A stretch of 64,000 nt of DNA, taken from Carboxylicivirga longa. GTDB taxonomy: Bacteria; Bacteroidota; Bacteroidia; Bacteroidales; Marinilabiliaceae. Below the pieces are notes generated by a model. It was not told the DNA's origin. It was given only the letters and a program-made list of their open reading frames with translations, and ran no database searches. Location of the stretch: the NCBI RefSeq assembly GCF_050589825.1, contig NZ_JBNGOZ010000010.1, positions 1 through 64,000 of the forward strand, in the 5' to 3' direction. Of the stretch, positions 17,727 through 25,172 are shown one piece after another (position 1 is the stretch's first letter; each line of letters opens with the position of its first letter). The position numbers and the translations under genes are program-made.

Positions 17727-18059
17727 ATGGAGGAAATGACAATTAAATTCTACTGGGTTGTGATAGCCGGGTTAAGCTCATTAATGGTTGGAGTGGTTTC
17801 GTTTATCATTCGCAATGCTATTTCAAAGAATGCGACAAAGGAAACGGTGGAAGCCAAAACGGATTTACTGGAGAAAGACATTAAGCACCTAACAAAAGAA
17901 CTGGAAGGAGCTGAAAACAAGTTTGCCATACTTCATAAACGTGTTTCCGATTTAAGGGATAGCTCCAAGGAAATCTATGTGAGTAAGGAACTGTTTCATC
18001 AGACCATCAAGCAACTCAATGACAAGCTTGATACCATCTTAAAATTTGTGGAGCGATGA
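17727..18059 (+). CDS. membrane-anchored coiled-coil lysis-accessory protein
   Basis: A 110-residue protein with one N-terminal transmembrane helix (about 6-28) and a long charged coiled coil (about 35-105). It starts 2 bp after the ATPase gene and its stop overlaps the holin start (ATGA). Size, topology and position immediately before holin and endolysin suggest an i-spanin-like or holin-regulating protein. There is no lipoprotein partner frame inside it that I can recognise, so a full two-component spanin is not shown. Confidence 0.5.
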   Translation: MEEMTIKFYWVVIAGLSSLMVGVVSFIIRNAISKNATKETVEAKTDLLEKDIKHLTKELEGAENKFAILHKRVSDLRDSSKEIYVSKELFHQTIKQLNDKLDTILKFVER

Positions 18060-18478
18060 GAAAGATATTTGGAAAACTAACCAATGCCGGAGTAGCAGAG
18101 ACATTGAAAGTTGGCACAAAACTCATTGATGAGATTTTTACCACGCAGGAAGAAAAGCTACATGGCAAAATGGAGCTTTTTAAAATGGCAGTTGCCGACC
18201 GGGATTCTGCTCGTGACATGTATGCACAGGATAGTTGGCTGCAAAAAGTGTTTGCACTTTTCTTCTTACTGGCTTGGTGCGCATTAACGATTCTAATGCT
18301 TAACTATTTCGTGTTTCAGACCATTGAATTAAAAGATTGGCAAATAGCCTTTGTAAGCAGCATTAATGGCGGTATCTCAACCAAACTAAGCACCATTATT
18401 GACTTCCTTTTCGGTGGCGCAATTTCCGGAGTAAACAACGTAAAACTTAAAACCAAACGCAAGAATGAAGACATTTGA
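18056..18478 (+). CDS. putative holin
   Basis: A 140-residue protein with an amphipathic N-terminal half, a strong transmembrane segment (about 62-86), a second weaker hydrophobic segment (about 110-130) and a short basic tail. This is the pattern of three-helix phage holins (SWLQKVFALFFLLAWCA is typical). It overlaps the upstream gene by 4 bp and the muramidase gene by 14 bp. It would permeabilise the inner membrane to release or activate the endolysin. Confidence 0.7.
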   Translation: MRKIFGKLTNAGVAETLKVGTKLIDEIFTTQEEKLHGKMELFKMAVADRDSARDMYAQDSWLQKVFALFFLLAWCALTILMLNYFVFQTIELKDWQIAFVSSINGGISTKLSTIIDFLFGGAISGVNNVKLKTKRKNEDI

Positions 18479-19031
18479 TGAACTCTTTAATGGCGTAATA
18501 AAGCACGAAGGCTACTACGCCAATGTAACCGGAGACAGAGGTGGTGAGACATATATGGGGGTAGCCAGAAACCTGCATCCAAACTGGGAAGGTTGGCAAA
18601 TAATTGATGGATACAAATTGACTTTTGGAGAGCTAAAACGAAACGCCAAGATTGATATTCCGGATTTAACTGCAATGGTTAAACAGTTCTACAAACAAAC
18701 TTTTTACGATAAATACAAAATCGGAAGCATTAACTCCGGCTCGTTACAAGAAATCATTTTTGACTGGTGTGTCAATAGTGGATATTGGGGTAGTTGTGGC
18801 GTTCAGAAGGTCTTGAATCGCTTCTTTGATAGTGACCTTAAACTCGATGGAATTATCGGTAAAAACACCATCAAAGCTATTAACTCTTGTCCACCGGAAT
18901 TGCTCTTTAACGCCATTAAATCTGCACGTATTCATTATTACAACACAATTGCCCAACGAGGTCAGAATCATAAGTTTTTGAAGGGGTGGTTGAGAAGGAT
19001 GGATTCCATAAAATTCGTACAATCAATATGA
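18465..19031 (+). CDS. GH108 N-acetylmuramidase endolysin
   Basis: A 188-residue protein that opens with FDELFNGVIKHEGYYAN and GDRGGETYMGVARNLHPNW, the GH108 active-site region with the catalytic Glu in HEGYY. A peptidoglycan-binding domain (GVQKVLNRFF...LDGIIGKNTIKAIN, about 100-150) follows. It has no signal peptide, so it needs the holin encoded just upstream. It cleaves the MurNAc-GlcNAc bond of peptidoglycan to free progeny. It is the last gene of the virus-like block; 90 bp later the AT-rich cargo starts. Confidence 0.85.
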   Translation: MKTFDELFNGVIKHEGYYANVTGDRGGETYMGVARNLHPNWEGWQIIDGYKLTFGELKRNAKIDIPDLTAMVKQFYKQTFYDKYKIGSINSGSLQEIIFDWCVNSGYWGSCGVQKVLNRFFDSDLKLDGIIGKNTIKAINSCPPELLFNAIKSARIHYYNTIAQRGQNHKFLKGWLRRMDSIKFVQSI

Positions 19032-19039
19032 ATATTTTA

Positions 19040-19065
19040 TTTGTGGATATTATTTTTTAATTTTG
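19040..19065 (+). promoter_or_regulatory. candidate Bacteroidota promoter of the cargo genes
   Basis: TAATTTTG at 19058-19065 matches the Bacteroidota -7 consensus TAnnTTTG. A TTTG at 19040-19043 could serve as the -33 box, although the 14-bp gap is shorter than usual. A start about 6-8 nt downstream of the -7 box would place the first transcribed base at or next to 19072, exactly where the hairpin begins. Confidence 0.4.
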
Positions 19066-19071
19066 AAGCAT

Positions 19072-19122
19072 ATATTTAAACATTATTAGCCACGAGCTAA
19101 CTCTTATATAATGTTTAAATAT
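19072..19122 (+). promoter_or_regulatory. double hairpin over the start of the nuclease-like gene (copy 1)
   Basis: A perfect 15-bp inverted repeat (19072-19086 with 19108-19122) encloses a 21-nt loop. The loop itself contains a TAGC/GCTA stem (19087-19090, 19096-19099) with a 5-nt loop CACGA, followed by ACTCTT. The 3' arm includes the A and T of the start codon at 19121. The same design occurs at 21406-21467. Translation control or a protein-binding site is likely. Confidence 0.75.
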
Positions 19123-21400
19123 GAATAAAACTAAGTTAAAAGAAGCGTTAGCAGCATTAGAAGGCAATTCATTTTCTGATGTAGAATACTTATTCCTGAA
19201 AGTAAATACTCCGTTTAAGGATAAGAAAGTATCAGATACTTTTTATAAGTCTGATTTTGCGTCAAATTTCGTAAAGGATTTATCTCAAACCGACCTATGG
19301 GATGAGATTTTATATTATTACTTTTCTAGAGGAGTAAATGCCAGTACAAGGTTTTTAGAAGCTGTTGTGGATATTGATTTTAAATCAGCACAAGACTTCA
19401 TTTTACTTTATGAAAGCTATAAGTACTCTTATCACTGGGATACATTTGAATCCTTTAAATCATCCAGAGATATAAAGCTAAAGCAATTCTACAGAGAATT
19501 AGAATTTCTGAAAAATAACAAGGAGTATTGGGATGCTCAAGATAATTTACATCAAGAAGAAATTTTAAAATTCAGTTATGAAGATATTATCATTCAGGCA
19601 ATATCGTTTTTTCAGAAATTTAAAAACTACTCTCCCCAAAATATTAATGACAACAGCAAGATAATTAGTTACAGGCTTAATTTGATACATATCCTAAACA
19701 AGTTCATTAATGCAAAAAGAAAGGATAATTCTAATAATAAGTTGCATTCTCAGCCTAAATATTGCATTGAAACATTTTCTGAAATATTAAATCAAGAATT
19801 GCCACCATTAAGGCCAAAAGAATATTTTGAAAACAACTTTGATCCTAAATTTCTACCAAAGGAAAATGTAAGTGATATTAAAGAACAAATAAGGGGTATT
19901 ATTAATTTCCAGTTTGCGAAAGCGGAGAATGAGAATATTGTGAATTCCATTTTAACTGGAAATGCTCACTTTGAAATGATAGATGGTAATGAAGCTGAAA
20001 TTTTAACAAATAAGAGCTACATGGATTACCAGACTAGCTTAAAAAAAGACAAATACAATGAGCATTATCTAATAAACAAAGTCATTCGAGGAAATATAGA
20101 TGAATTAAAGGGAAAGGGTAATGTGGAGAATGACATGTGGAGAAGAGAGTACATAATGAAGAAATATTCTAGTTTAGAATATTTTAAGTTTTTCAATATA
20201 CCTTTCGCTTTTAAACCGGAATCAACCGAAAGTAAGGTTGACTTTGAAAAAGCTATCTTATTACTTCAAGTATTTGCGGCTAATTTATTTCCTCAAGGTA
20301 GATTCTTTGGTATTCAAAATAAGAAAGTAGACTCTGTATTTAAGCGACAACTTGAAACTGAGTTTAAAAATGTGTTTTCAAAAAGAAGGCAAATTGACTA
20401 TGTATCAGTATTTGAAGAAAACGAATTAATTAATAATTGTATCCAATATTTTCAATGGAGTAAGGATGATGTGACTGGTATTATTGATTATCTTACTATT
20501 GACTTGAACTTAAAGAACGGCCAATTAATTAACATTGAAGATACTCCTTTTATAAAGATAGGTGATTTATATTTCTGGTTGTCTGCATTAAACAAAGACT
20601 TGAAATGGGAAGTAGTACTCCATCGAAGATTTGTTAGAGATGAAATTTTAGCACATAATAAACAAACTGAAGATACTGAAAGGGATATAGCAGAGCTTTT
20701 TGAAAATGCAGGATTCGAATCTAAGCCAAGTTATAAGTATAATTACACCATTGATAATAAAACAAGGATTAGTGGGGATATTGACACGTTGGCATATAAG
20801 GAAAAAACATTATTCATTGTAGAAGTAAAAAATACATATGTAGAGGAAAATCCCAAACGAGACCATAAATATGTATTGGAAAATTTTAAAATTCATGCTG
20901 TAAATCAACTTAAAAAAGGAGAAAAGTACATAAGAGATAATTTTCCTGAAATTAAAAAGGAACTTAAAATTGATTGTTCTTTAGATGAATTAAACATCCA
21001 ACCATTAATTGTTTCAAATGTATATGTGGGAGACGAAAATATTTTCTATGAGAAGTATTTAAAACTAAGTCTGTTTGAATTGACGATTATTTTAAGAGAT
21101 GATTTGTATTCAATGAGAACAACGCAAATGTTTAAAACACTGCTTGAAATAAATGAATTTGAAGGATTTAATGTTGACAATGTTAGTCATCATAATCCTT
21201 CTGGGCTTCCAGAGCCGGGACAAGATAGAATTTTAAAGAAAGAGGATTTAAAATTATGGAAAAATGATAATAACTGTTCTCCATTTGATATCATATCAGC
21301 AATAAAGAAAAATAAAATATGGAAGCATTTAGAGTTTGACAATATCGTGTATTCATATTCTATTGGTGAGTATAATTCAGAAGCAGGTTATCTAGAGTAA
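19121..21400 (+). CDS. PD-(D/E)XK nuclease-like protein, candidate anti-phage effector
   Basis: A 759-residue protein with a long helical N-terminal part (about 1-490) that I do not recognise, and a restriction-endonuclease-like core at about 510-620. The core has a helix Glu (TERDIAELFENAGF), then GDID (Asp553/Asp555), then FIVEVKNT with Glu568 and Lys570. That spacing (D, 13-15 residues, ExK) is the PD-(D/E)XK metal site of Mrr/NERD-type nucleases. The gene is clearly more AT-rich than the viral genes before it, uses its own leader hairpin, and is followed by a viperin gene with the same hairpin. Role in defence is inferred from neighbours; activity is not shown. Confidence 0.6.
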   Translation: MNKTKLKEALAALEGNSFSDVEYLFLKVNTPFKDKKVSDTFYKSDFASNFVKDLSQTDLWDEILYYYFSRGVNASTRFLEAVVDIDFKSAQDFILLYESYKYSYHWDTFESFKSSRDIKLKQFYRELEFLKNNKEYWDAQDNLHQEEILKFSYEDIIIQAISFFQKFKNYSPQNINDNSKIISYRLNLIHILNKFINAKRKDNSNNKLHSQPKYCIETFSEILNQELPPLRPKEYFENNFDPKFLPKENVSDIKEQIRGIINFQFAKAENENIVNSILTGNAHFEMIDGNEAEILTNKSYMDYQTSLKKDKYNEHYLINKVIRGNIDELKGKGNVENDMWRREYIMKKYSSLEYFKFFNIPFAFKPESTESKVDFEKAILLLQVFAANLFPQGRFFGIQNKKVDSVFKRQLETEFKNVFSKRRQIDYVSVFEENELINNCIQYFQWSKDDVTGIIDYLTIDLNLKNGQLINIEDTPFIKIGDLYFWLSALNKDLKWEVVLHRRFVRDEILAHNKQTEDTERDIAELFENAGFESKPSYKYNYTIDNKTRISGDIDTLAYKEKTLFIVEVKNTYVEENPKRDHKYVLENFKIHAVNQLKKGEKYIRDNFPEIKKELKIDCSLDELNIQPLIVSNVYVGDENIFYEKYLKLSLFELTIILRDDLYSMRTTQMFKTLLEINEFEGFNVDNVSHHNPSGLPEPGQDRILKKEDLKLWKNDNNCSPFDIISAIKKNKIWKHLEFDNIVYSYSIGEYNSEAGYLE

Positions 21401-21405
21401 TTAAT

Positions 21406-21467
21406 TGTTCACAGAATATTCATGTTATAGCTATAAGCTAACTTTTTAAACGTGAATATTATGAACA
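21406..21467 (+). promoter_or_regulatory. double hairpin over the start of the viperin gene (copy 2)
   Basis: A 12-bp stem with one G.U pair (21415-21426 with 21449-21460) extends outward, after a small internal loop, by TGTTCA (21406-21411) pairing with TGAACA (21462-21467). Inside lies TAGC/GCTA (21428-21431, 21437-21440) with a 5-nt loop TATAA, followed by ACTTTT. The start codon ATG at 21461-21463 falls in the outer stem. The arms differ in sequence from copy 1 but the structure and inner motif are the same. Confidence 0.7.
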
Positions 21468-22354
21468 AATTAGTTAGTGCAATTGAGATTATCCCAAGTG
21501 TAAACTTTCACTTATGGGAACCATGTAACATGGACTGTGGCTTTTGTTTTGCGACATTTCAGGATGTGAAAAGTAGTATTTTACCGAAAGGACATTTACC
21601 AAAAGACAAAGCCATTGAAATTGTAAAACAATTGGCTGGTTTTGGCTTTGAGAAAATAACTTTTGCAGGTGGAGAGCCTACGCTTTGCCCTTGGTTACCT
21701 GAGCTAATTATATTGGCAAAGGAACTGGGAATGACAACTATGATTATTAGTAATGGTACAAAGCTTTCAGATGACTTTCTAAAAAAGAACAAAACGCATT
21801 TGGACTGGATTGGATTGAGTATCGATAGCTTAAACGAATTTTCTAATATTAAAATTGGCAGAGCATTACAAGGTAAGAGGCCATTACTGCGTGAGCATTA
21901 TTACTCATTAATTGAGAGAATTAGAGTAAATAATTACAAATTGAAATTAAACACGGTAATAAACAGATTTAATTACAACGAAAGTTTTGTTGACTTCATT
22001 GAGTTTGCAAAACCCAAAAGATGGAAAGTAATGCAAGTTTTACCTATTGAGGGGCAGAACGACAATAAAGTAGATGAGTATATCATTTCTAATGAGGAAT
22101 TTGATTTATTTCTGGACAGGCATAAACATATTAATAGCTTAGTATCAGAAGACAATTCTCAAATGATTTCATCGTATGCAATGATTGACCCATCAGGAAG
22201 GTTTTTTGAAAACAGCTTAGGTAGGCATAAATATAGTTCACCAATTTTAGAAGTAGGGGTGCAGGATGCTTATAATAGCATGGAGTATAACTATGGTAAG
22301 TTTTTAGAAAGAGGTGGTATTTATGATTCGTTGATAAAAACAGAAATAGCCTAG
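21461..22354 (+). CDS. pVip: prokaryotic viperin (radical SAM ddhNTP synthase)
   Basis: A 297-residue radical SAM enzyme starting at the ATG at 21461 (an in-frame GTG at 21452 adds three residues). The 4Fe-4S motif is C22-x3-C26-x2-C29 within EPCNMDCGFCF. Viperin-specific landmarks follow in order: FAGGEPTLCPW, LSIDS, NTVINRFN, RWKVMQVLPIEGQN, EEFDLFLDRH, NSQMISSY and C-terminal RGGIYDS. Each matches animal viperin (RSAD2) closely. Viperins convert CTP, or UTP/GTP in some bacteria, to 3'-deoxy-3',4'-didehydro nucleotides that stop viral polymerases. The gene for a nucleotide kinase follows after 1 bp, a known partner arrangement. Which NTP is used cannot be read by eye. Confidence 0.92.
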   Translation: MNKLVSAIEIIPSVNFHLWEPCNMDCGFCFATFQDVKSSILPKGHLPKDKAIEIVKQLAGFGFEKITFAGGEPTLCPWLPELIILAKELGMTTMIISNGTKLSDDFLKKNKTHLDWIGLSIDSLNEFSNIKIGRALQGKRPLLREHYYSLIERIRVNNYKLKLNTVINRFNYNESFVDFIEFAKPKRWKVMQVLPIEGQNDNKVDEYIISNEEFDLFLDRHKHINSLVSEDNSQMISSYAMIDPSGRFFENSLGRHKYSSPILEVGVQDAYNSMEYNYGKFLERGGIYDSLIKTEIA

Positions 22355-22355
22355 T

Positions 22356-22886
22356 ATGAAGAAGAATATTACAATTAGTGGATTAGCCGGAACCGGTAAA
22401 TCAACGGTGGGTAAATTGCTTTCTGAGGCTTTGGGTTATAGTTTTGTTTCAGTTGGAAATTTCTCCAGAGAATTAGCAAAGGAAGATTACAACATGACAA
22501 TTAATGAATTTCAAGTATTGCTTTCTGAGAAGCCGGAGCTTGATAATATCATAGACGATAGGTTTAAAAATTATTGTAATAAATCTGATAGCTTGGTTAT
22601 TGATTATAGACTTGGATTTCATTTTGTCAAAAATGCATCACACATTTTGCTTACTGTGTCTGATGATATAGCGTTTAATCGCATTGCTTCATCTAAACGG
22701 AATGATGAAGATTATTCAAAAGTGGCTATCCAAAAGCGAAACAAGCAAATGAAAGAACGGTTTATCAAGAATTTTGGTGTTGATTTTACTGATACTACCA
22801 ATTATGATTTAATAATTGATACAAGTTTCAGTTCTCCTGAAGAGCTTGTTGAAAAAATCCTAAGTGAATTTAAAGCTTTGGCCTAA
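22356..22886 (+). CDS. CMP-kinase-like nucleotide kinase partnered with viperin
   Basis: A 176-residue P-loop kinase with Walker A at 9-17 (GLAGTGKST), then FVSVGNFSRELAKE, the substrate-binding pattern of archaeal-type cytidylate kinases, and a lid region RIASSKRNDEDYS (about 109-121). It starts 1 bp after the viperin stop, so the two are surely co-translated. The likely job is to raise the nucleotide pool feeding viperin, or to phosphorylate its product, as CMPK2 next to RSAD2 is thought to do in vertebrates. A terminator follows at 22905, closing the cargo operon. Confidence 0.8.
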   Translation: MKKNITISGLAGTGKSTVGKLLSEALGYSFVSVGNFSRELAKEDYNMTINEFQVLLSEKPELDNIIDDRFKNYCNKSDSLVIDYRLGFHFVKNASHILLTVSDDIAFNRIASSKRNDEDYSKVAIQKRNKQMKERFIKNFGVDFTDTTNYDLIIDTSFSSPEELVEKILSEFKALA

Positions 22887-22904
22887 TCAAAATTATAAAT
22901 GAAT

Positions 22905-22947
22905 AAAAAACTCCCGGCTCAATGAATCAACCGGGAGTTTTTTTTTT
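22905..22947. terminator. bidirectional intrinsic terminator
   Basis: AAAAAACTCCCGG (22905-22917) pairs perfectly with CCGGGAGTTTTTT (22931-22943), with a T-run to 22947 on the plus strand and the complementary T-run on the minus strand. It lies between the convergent kinase and integrase genes and serves both. Confidence 0.9.
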
Positions 22948-22960
22948 GTGTCTGTAATGC

Positions 22961-24202
22961 CTAAGCCGATAATGTCTTGGCATCCAATCCTGATTCCTTT
23001 AGTTTTTCTGACAGTATCTGCATATCTGAGCTGACCTTCTCATTCGTAATTCTGGCATAAATTTGCGTAGTTTTAATATTCGTATGCCCAAGCATTTTGC
23101 TAACTGTTTCAATGGGTACTCCATTTGAGAGGGTAATGGTGGTTGCGAAAGTATGCCGGGCAAGGTGAAAGGTGAGGTTTTTATTAATGCCACACAGGTC
23201 TCCAATTTCTTTCAAGTACGCATTTGTTTTCTGGTTCGTTGGTACAGGTAGCAATACATCCTTTGGAAGCCCTTTGTATTTTTTTAGAATCTCTTGGGCA
23301 ACATCCAACAAAGGAACTACGGTTTGTACATCGGTTTTTTGCCTTTTGGTCATTATCCATGGATTACCATCAAAACCTTGGATAATATGTTCTTTCTTTA
23401 GGTTTTTGATGTCAATATAAGCTAAACCGGTGTAGCAGGAGAAAACAAAAATATCACGTATGCGCTCCAGTCGTTCATTTTTAATTTCTTTCTCTATTAT
23501 TTTATTTAGCTCGTCTTTGGTCAGGTAGCCACGGTCAACCTTCTTTAAAGATATTTTGTAGTTGGCAAAGGGGTCGTTATGGAGTTGACCGTTTTTCTGA
23601 GCTGTAATAATGATGCTCTTAAATTTCTGAATGAATTTAGCTGTTGTATTGTAATTGCATTTGCAATGAGTATTCAGGTAGGTTTCAAAGCCAACAATAA
23701 AGGAGTGGTTGATTTCTCTTAAATCAATATCGGATAACTTATATTCCGCCTTTATGTATTCGGATACATGCCGTTTGCAAACTTCGGCTTTTTGGTAAGT
23801 TGCTTTTGATTTGGTGATACCAACCTGCTTTTTCAAAATGCTGTTGCATTCCTCAAATAACTCAACCAGTAAGAATTTTTCCTGACCTATACCTAAGAAT
23901 GTATTCTTGACCTTTTCGGCAGTTACAATTATTTCTTTTCGGGTAAGGTCATTATAAGCGTTCCGGAGACATGATCTAATTTCATCCAATACGCTATTCA
24001 TTTTCTTGGCTTCTGCACTTCTGCCTTTAACCCTGTTTAACTCTACGTTCCAGTCATTTTTGTTAACGAATTGTTTCGTGTTGAACTGGCTGCTTTTTCC
24101 ATTAATGGTAATTCTGGCCACGATAGGGGCTGTTCCATCCTTCTTTTCTGCATTCTTTTTTAGGAAAAAAAGAACATTAAATGTACTTCTCATAATCATC
24201 AT
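22961..24202 (-). CDS. tyrosine recombinase (element integrase)
   Basis: A 413-residue Bacteroidota-type integrase: arm-binding N-terminal domain (TAPIVARITINGKSSQF), SAM-like core-binding domain (about 105-200), and catalytic domain with H346-x2-R349, LGH (His373) and the nucleophile Tyr382 in TTQIYARI. At the usual first Arg position the motif reads SCYTGLAYIDI, so that Arg is absent, as in CTnDOT-type integrases. A start at the Met four residues in (MRSTFNVLFFL) is equally likely. It points away from tRNA-Ser at 24466 with repeat sites between, the standard layout for an element inserted at a tRNA. It presumably moves the virus-like element and its cargo. Confidence 0.9.
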   Translation of the reverse strand: MMIMRSTFNVLFFLKKNAEKKDGTAPIVARITINGKSSQFNTKQFVNKNDWNVELNRVKGRSAEAKKMNSVLDEIRSCLRNAYNDLTRKEIIVTAEKVKNTFLGIGQEKFLLVELFEECNSILKKQVGITKSKATYQKAEVCKRHVSEYIKAEYKLSDIDLREINHSFIVGFETYLNTHCKCNYNTTAKFIQKFKSIIITAQKNGQLHNDPFANYKISLKKVDRGYLTKDELNKIIEKEIKNERLERIRDIFVFSCYTGLAYIDIKNLKKEHIIQGFDGNPWIMTKRQKTDVQTVVPLLDVAQEILKKYKGLPKDVLLPVPTNQKTNAYLKEIGDLCGINKNLTFHLARHTFATTITLSNGVPIETVSKMLGHTNIKTTQIYARITNEKVSSDMQILSEKLKESGLDAKTLSA

Positions 24203-24253
24203 TTTTCAATTTGTAAAATTACATTATCAATCTCAAAATGAAATGATTATAGG

Positions 24254-24344
24254 ACTGCCAAGCTTGGACAAAGCACTGCCAATTTTGGACAAATCGTGAC
24301 CTTTTTTTGCCTGAAAATTTTCGGTCACGATTTAGTCACGATTT
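24254..24344. repeat. integrase arm-site repeats (attachment region)
   Basis: Two 19-bp direct repeats with 17 of 19 bases matching (24254-24272 and 24275-24293, beginning ACTGCCAA and ending TTGGACAAA) lie at a 21-bp step. They are followed by AAATCGTGAC (24291-24300) and two inverted copies GTCACGATTT (24324-24333, 24335-24344). Their place just upstream of the integrase gene, at helical-turn spacing, fits arm-type binding sites of a tyrosine recombinase. Confidence 0.6.
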
Positions 24345-24398
24345 CGTGTCTTTTACAGGCATTTTAAGTAAGTCAGACAAAACATGAAGACATAAAAA

Positions 24399-24430
24399 AA
24401 GTCCTACAACTAATTGATAGTGTAGGACTT
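24399..24430 (-). terminator. terminator of the tRNA-Ser transcript
   Basis: AAGTCCTACA (24399-24408) pairs with TGTAGGACTT (24421-24430). Read on the minus strand the stem is followed by seven T, directly downstream of the tRNA. Confidence 0.85.
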
Positions 24431-24465
24431 GTCTCTTTTCTGTCTTCTATTGACATTTTATTCAG

Positions 24466-24552
24466 CGGAGAGTGGGGGATTCGAACCCCCGGTACGGTTG
24501 CCCGTACGTCAGTTTAGCAAACTGGTGGTTTCAGCCACTCACCCAACTCTCC
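24466..24552 (-). tRNA. tRNA-Ser (anticodon GCU)
   Basis: The minus strand folds as a class II tRNA: 7-bp acceptor stem (GGAGAGT/ACTCTCC), anticodon loop TTGCTAA with anticodon GCT, a long variable arm (GTACGG/CCGTAC) typical of tRNA-Ser, T-loop GTTCGAATC and discriminator G. The CCA end is not encoded. Its 3' end faces the integrase, so it is the probable insertion site of the element on the left. Confidence 0.95.
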
Positions 24553-25133
24553 AATCTTTTCTATCGAAACAGCCGTCACTGCCTCTCACGCATCTCTTCC
24601 TTACGACTAGTAAAATAAGCACTTAGGAAGATGCTATAAAAAAAGGATAAACCTAATAGTCCATCCCTTATAATTGTCGGGGTACCAGGATGATACACCT
24701 ATCTCGTAAATCACTTATTTTCTTTTTGTTATAATTTCATTTTTAATTAGGTCACCTCGCAGGTCACCCGCTTTTATAAACCTTTGTTTATCAATGTAAT
24801 GCTACGCATTTTTTGACTAAAAAGCAACAAAACAAGTCAAAATTAATTTTCTAACATTTTTATCGGTTTCATATCATTTCGCTCAAAAAGAAAAAATGAA
24901 TGATAGGTTCGAACCTTGGATTTGTGTTTGATATCACATTAAAAACACATTAATACATAAAGTTTCAGTCTCTAAATTAGATTTACAAAGTGCGGATAGT
25001 TTTAACAACCATATCTGCCAGATTAAAATATTGTTAATCAGATGCAACTCACACCACCCTTATACATTAATAAATTGCTAGTTAAAGCCAATCACTTCAC
25101 ATCTTTACCAAATTTGTCATAGAGACAAAATTT
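24553..25133. other. intergenic region upstream of tRNA-Ser
   Basis: About 580 bp without a credible gene. It is AT-rich with short oligo-A/T runs. The part next to 24552 should hold the tRNA promoter on the minus strand. I see no repeats, RNA gene or conserved motif otherwise. Confidence 0.5.
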
Positions 25134-25163
25134 AACGCTCCATTCATAAAAGAGCGGAGCGTT
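25134..25163 (-). terminator. terminator of sugar symporter gene
   Basis: AACGCTCC (25134-25141) pairs with GGAGCGTT (25156-25163), just past the stop of the minus-strand symporter gene. The minus-strand tail is AAATTTTGTC, so the T-run is short. Confidence 0.65.
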
Positions 25164-25172
25164 TCGTTTAAA

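Noticed and set aside
19072..21467. Hairpins considered as integron attC sites or gene-cassette boundaries
   Set aside because: No GTTRRRY/RYYYAAC core pair is present in both copies, and the hairpins include start codons rather than lying after stops.
24895..24925. GGTTCGAACC palindrome considered as a tRNA T-arm fragment
   Set aside because: No acceptor or anticodon arms around it, and it is only a short palindrome.
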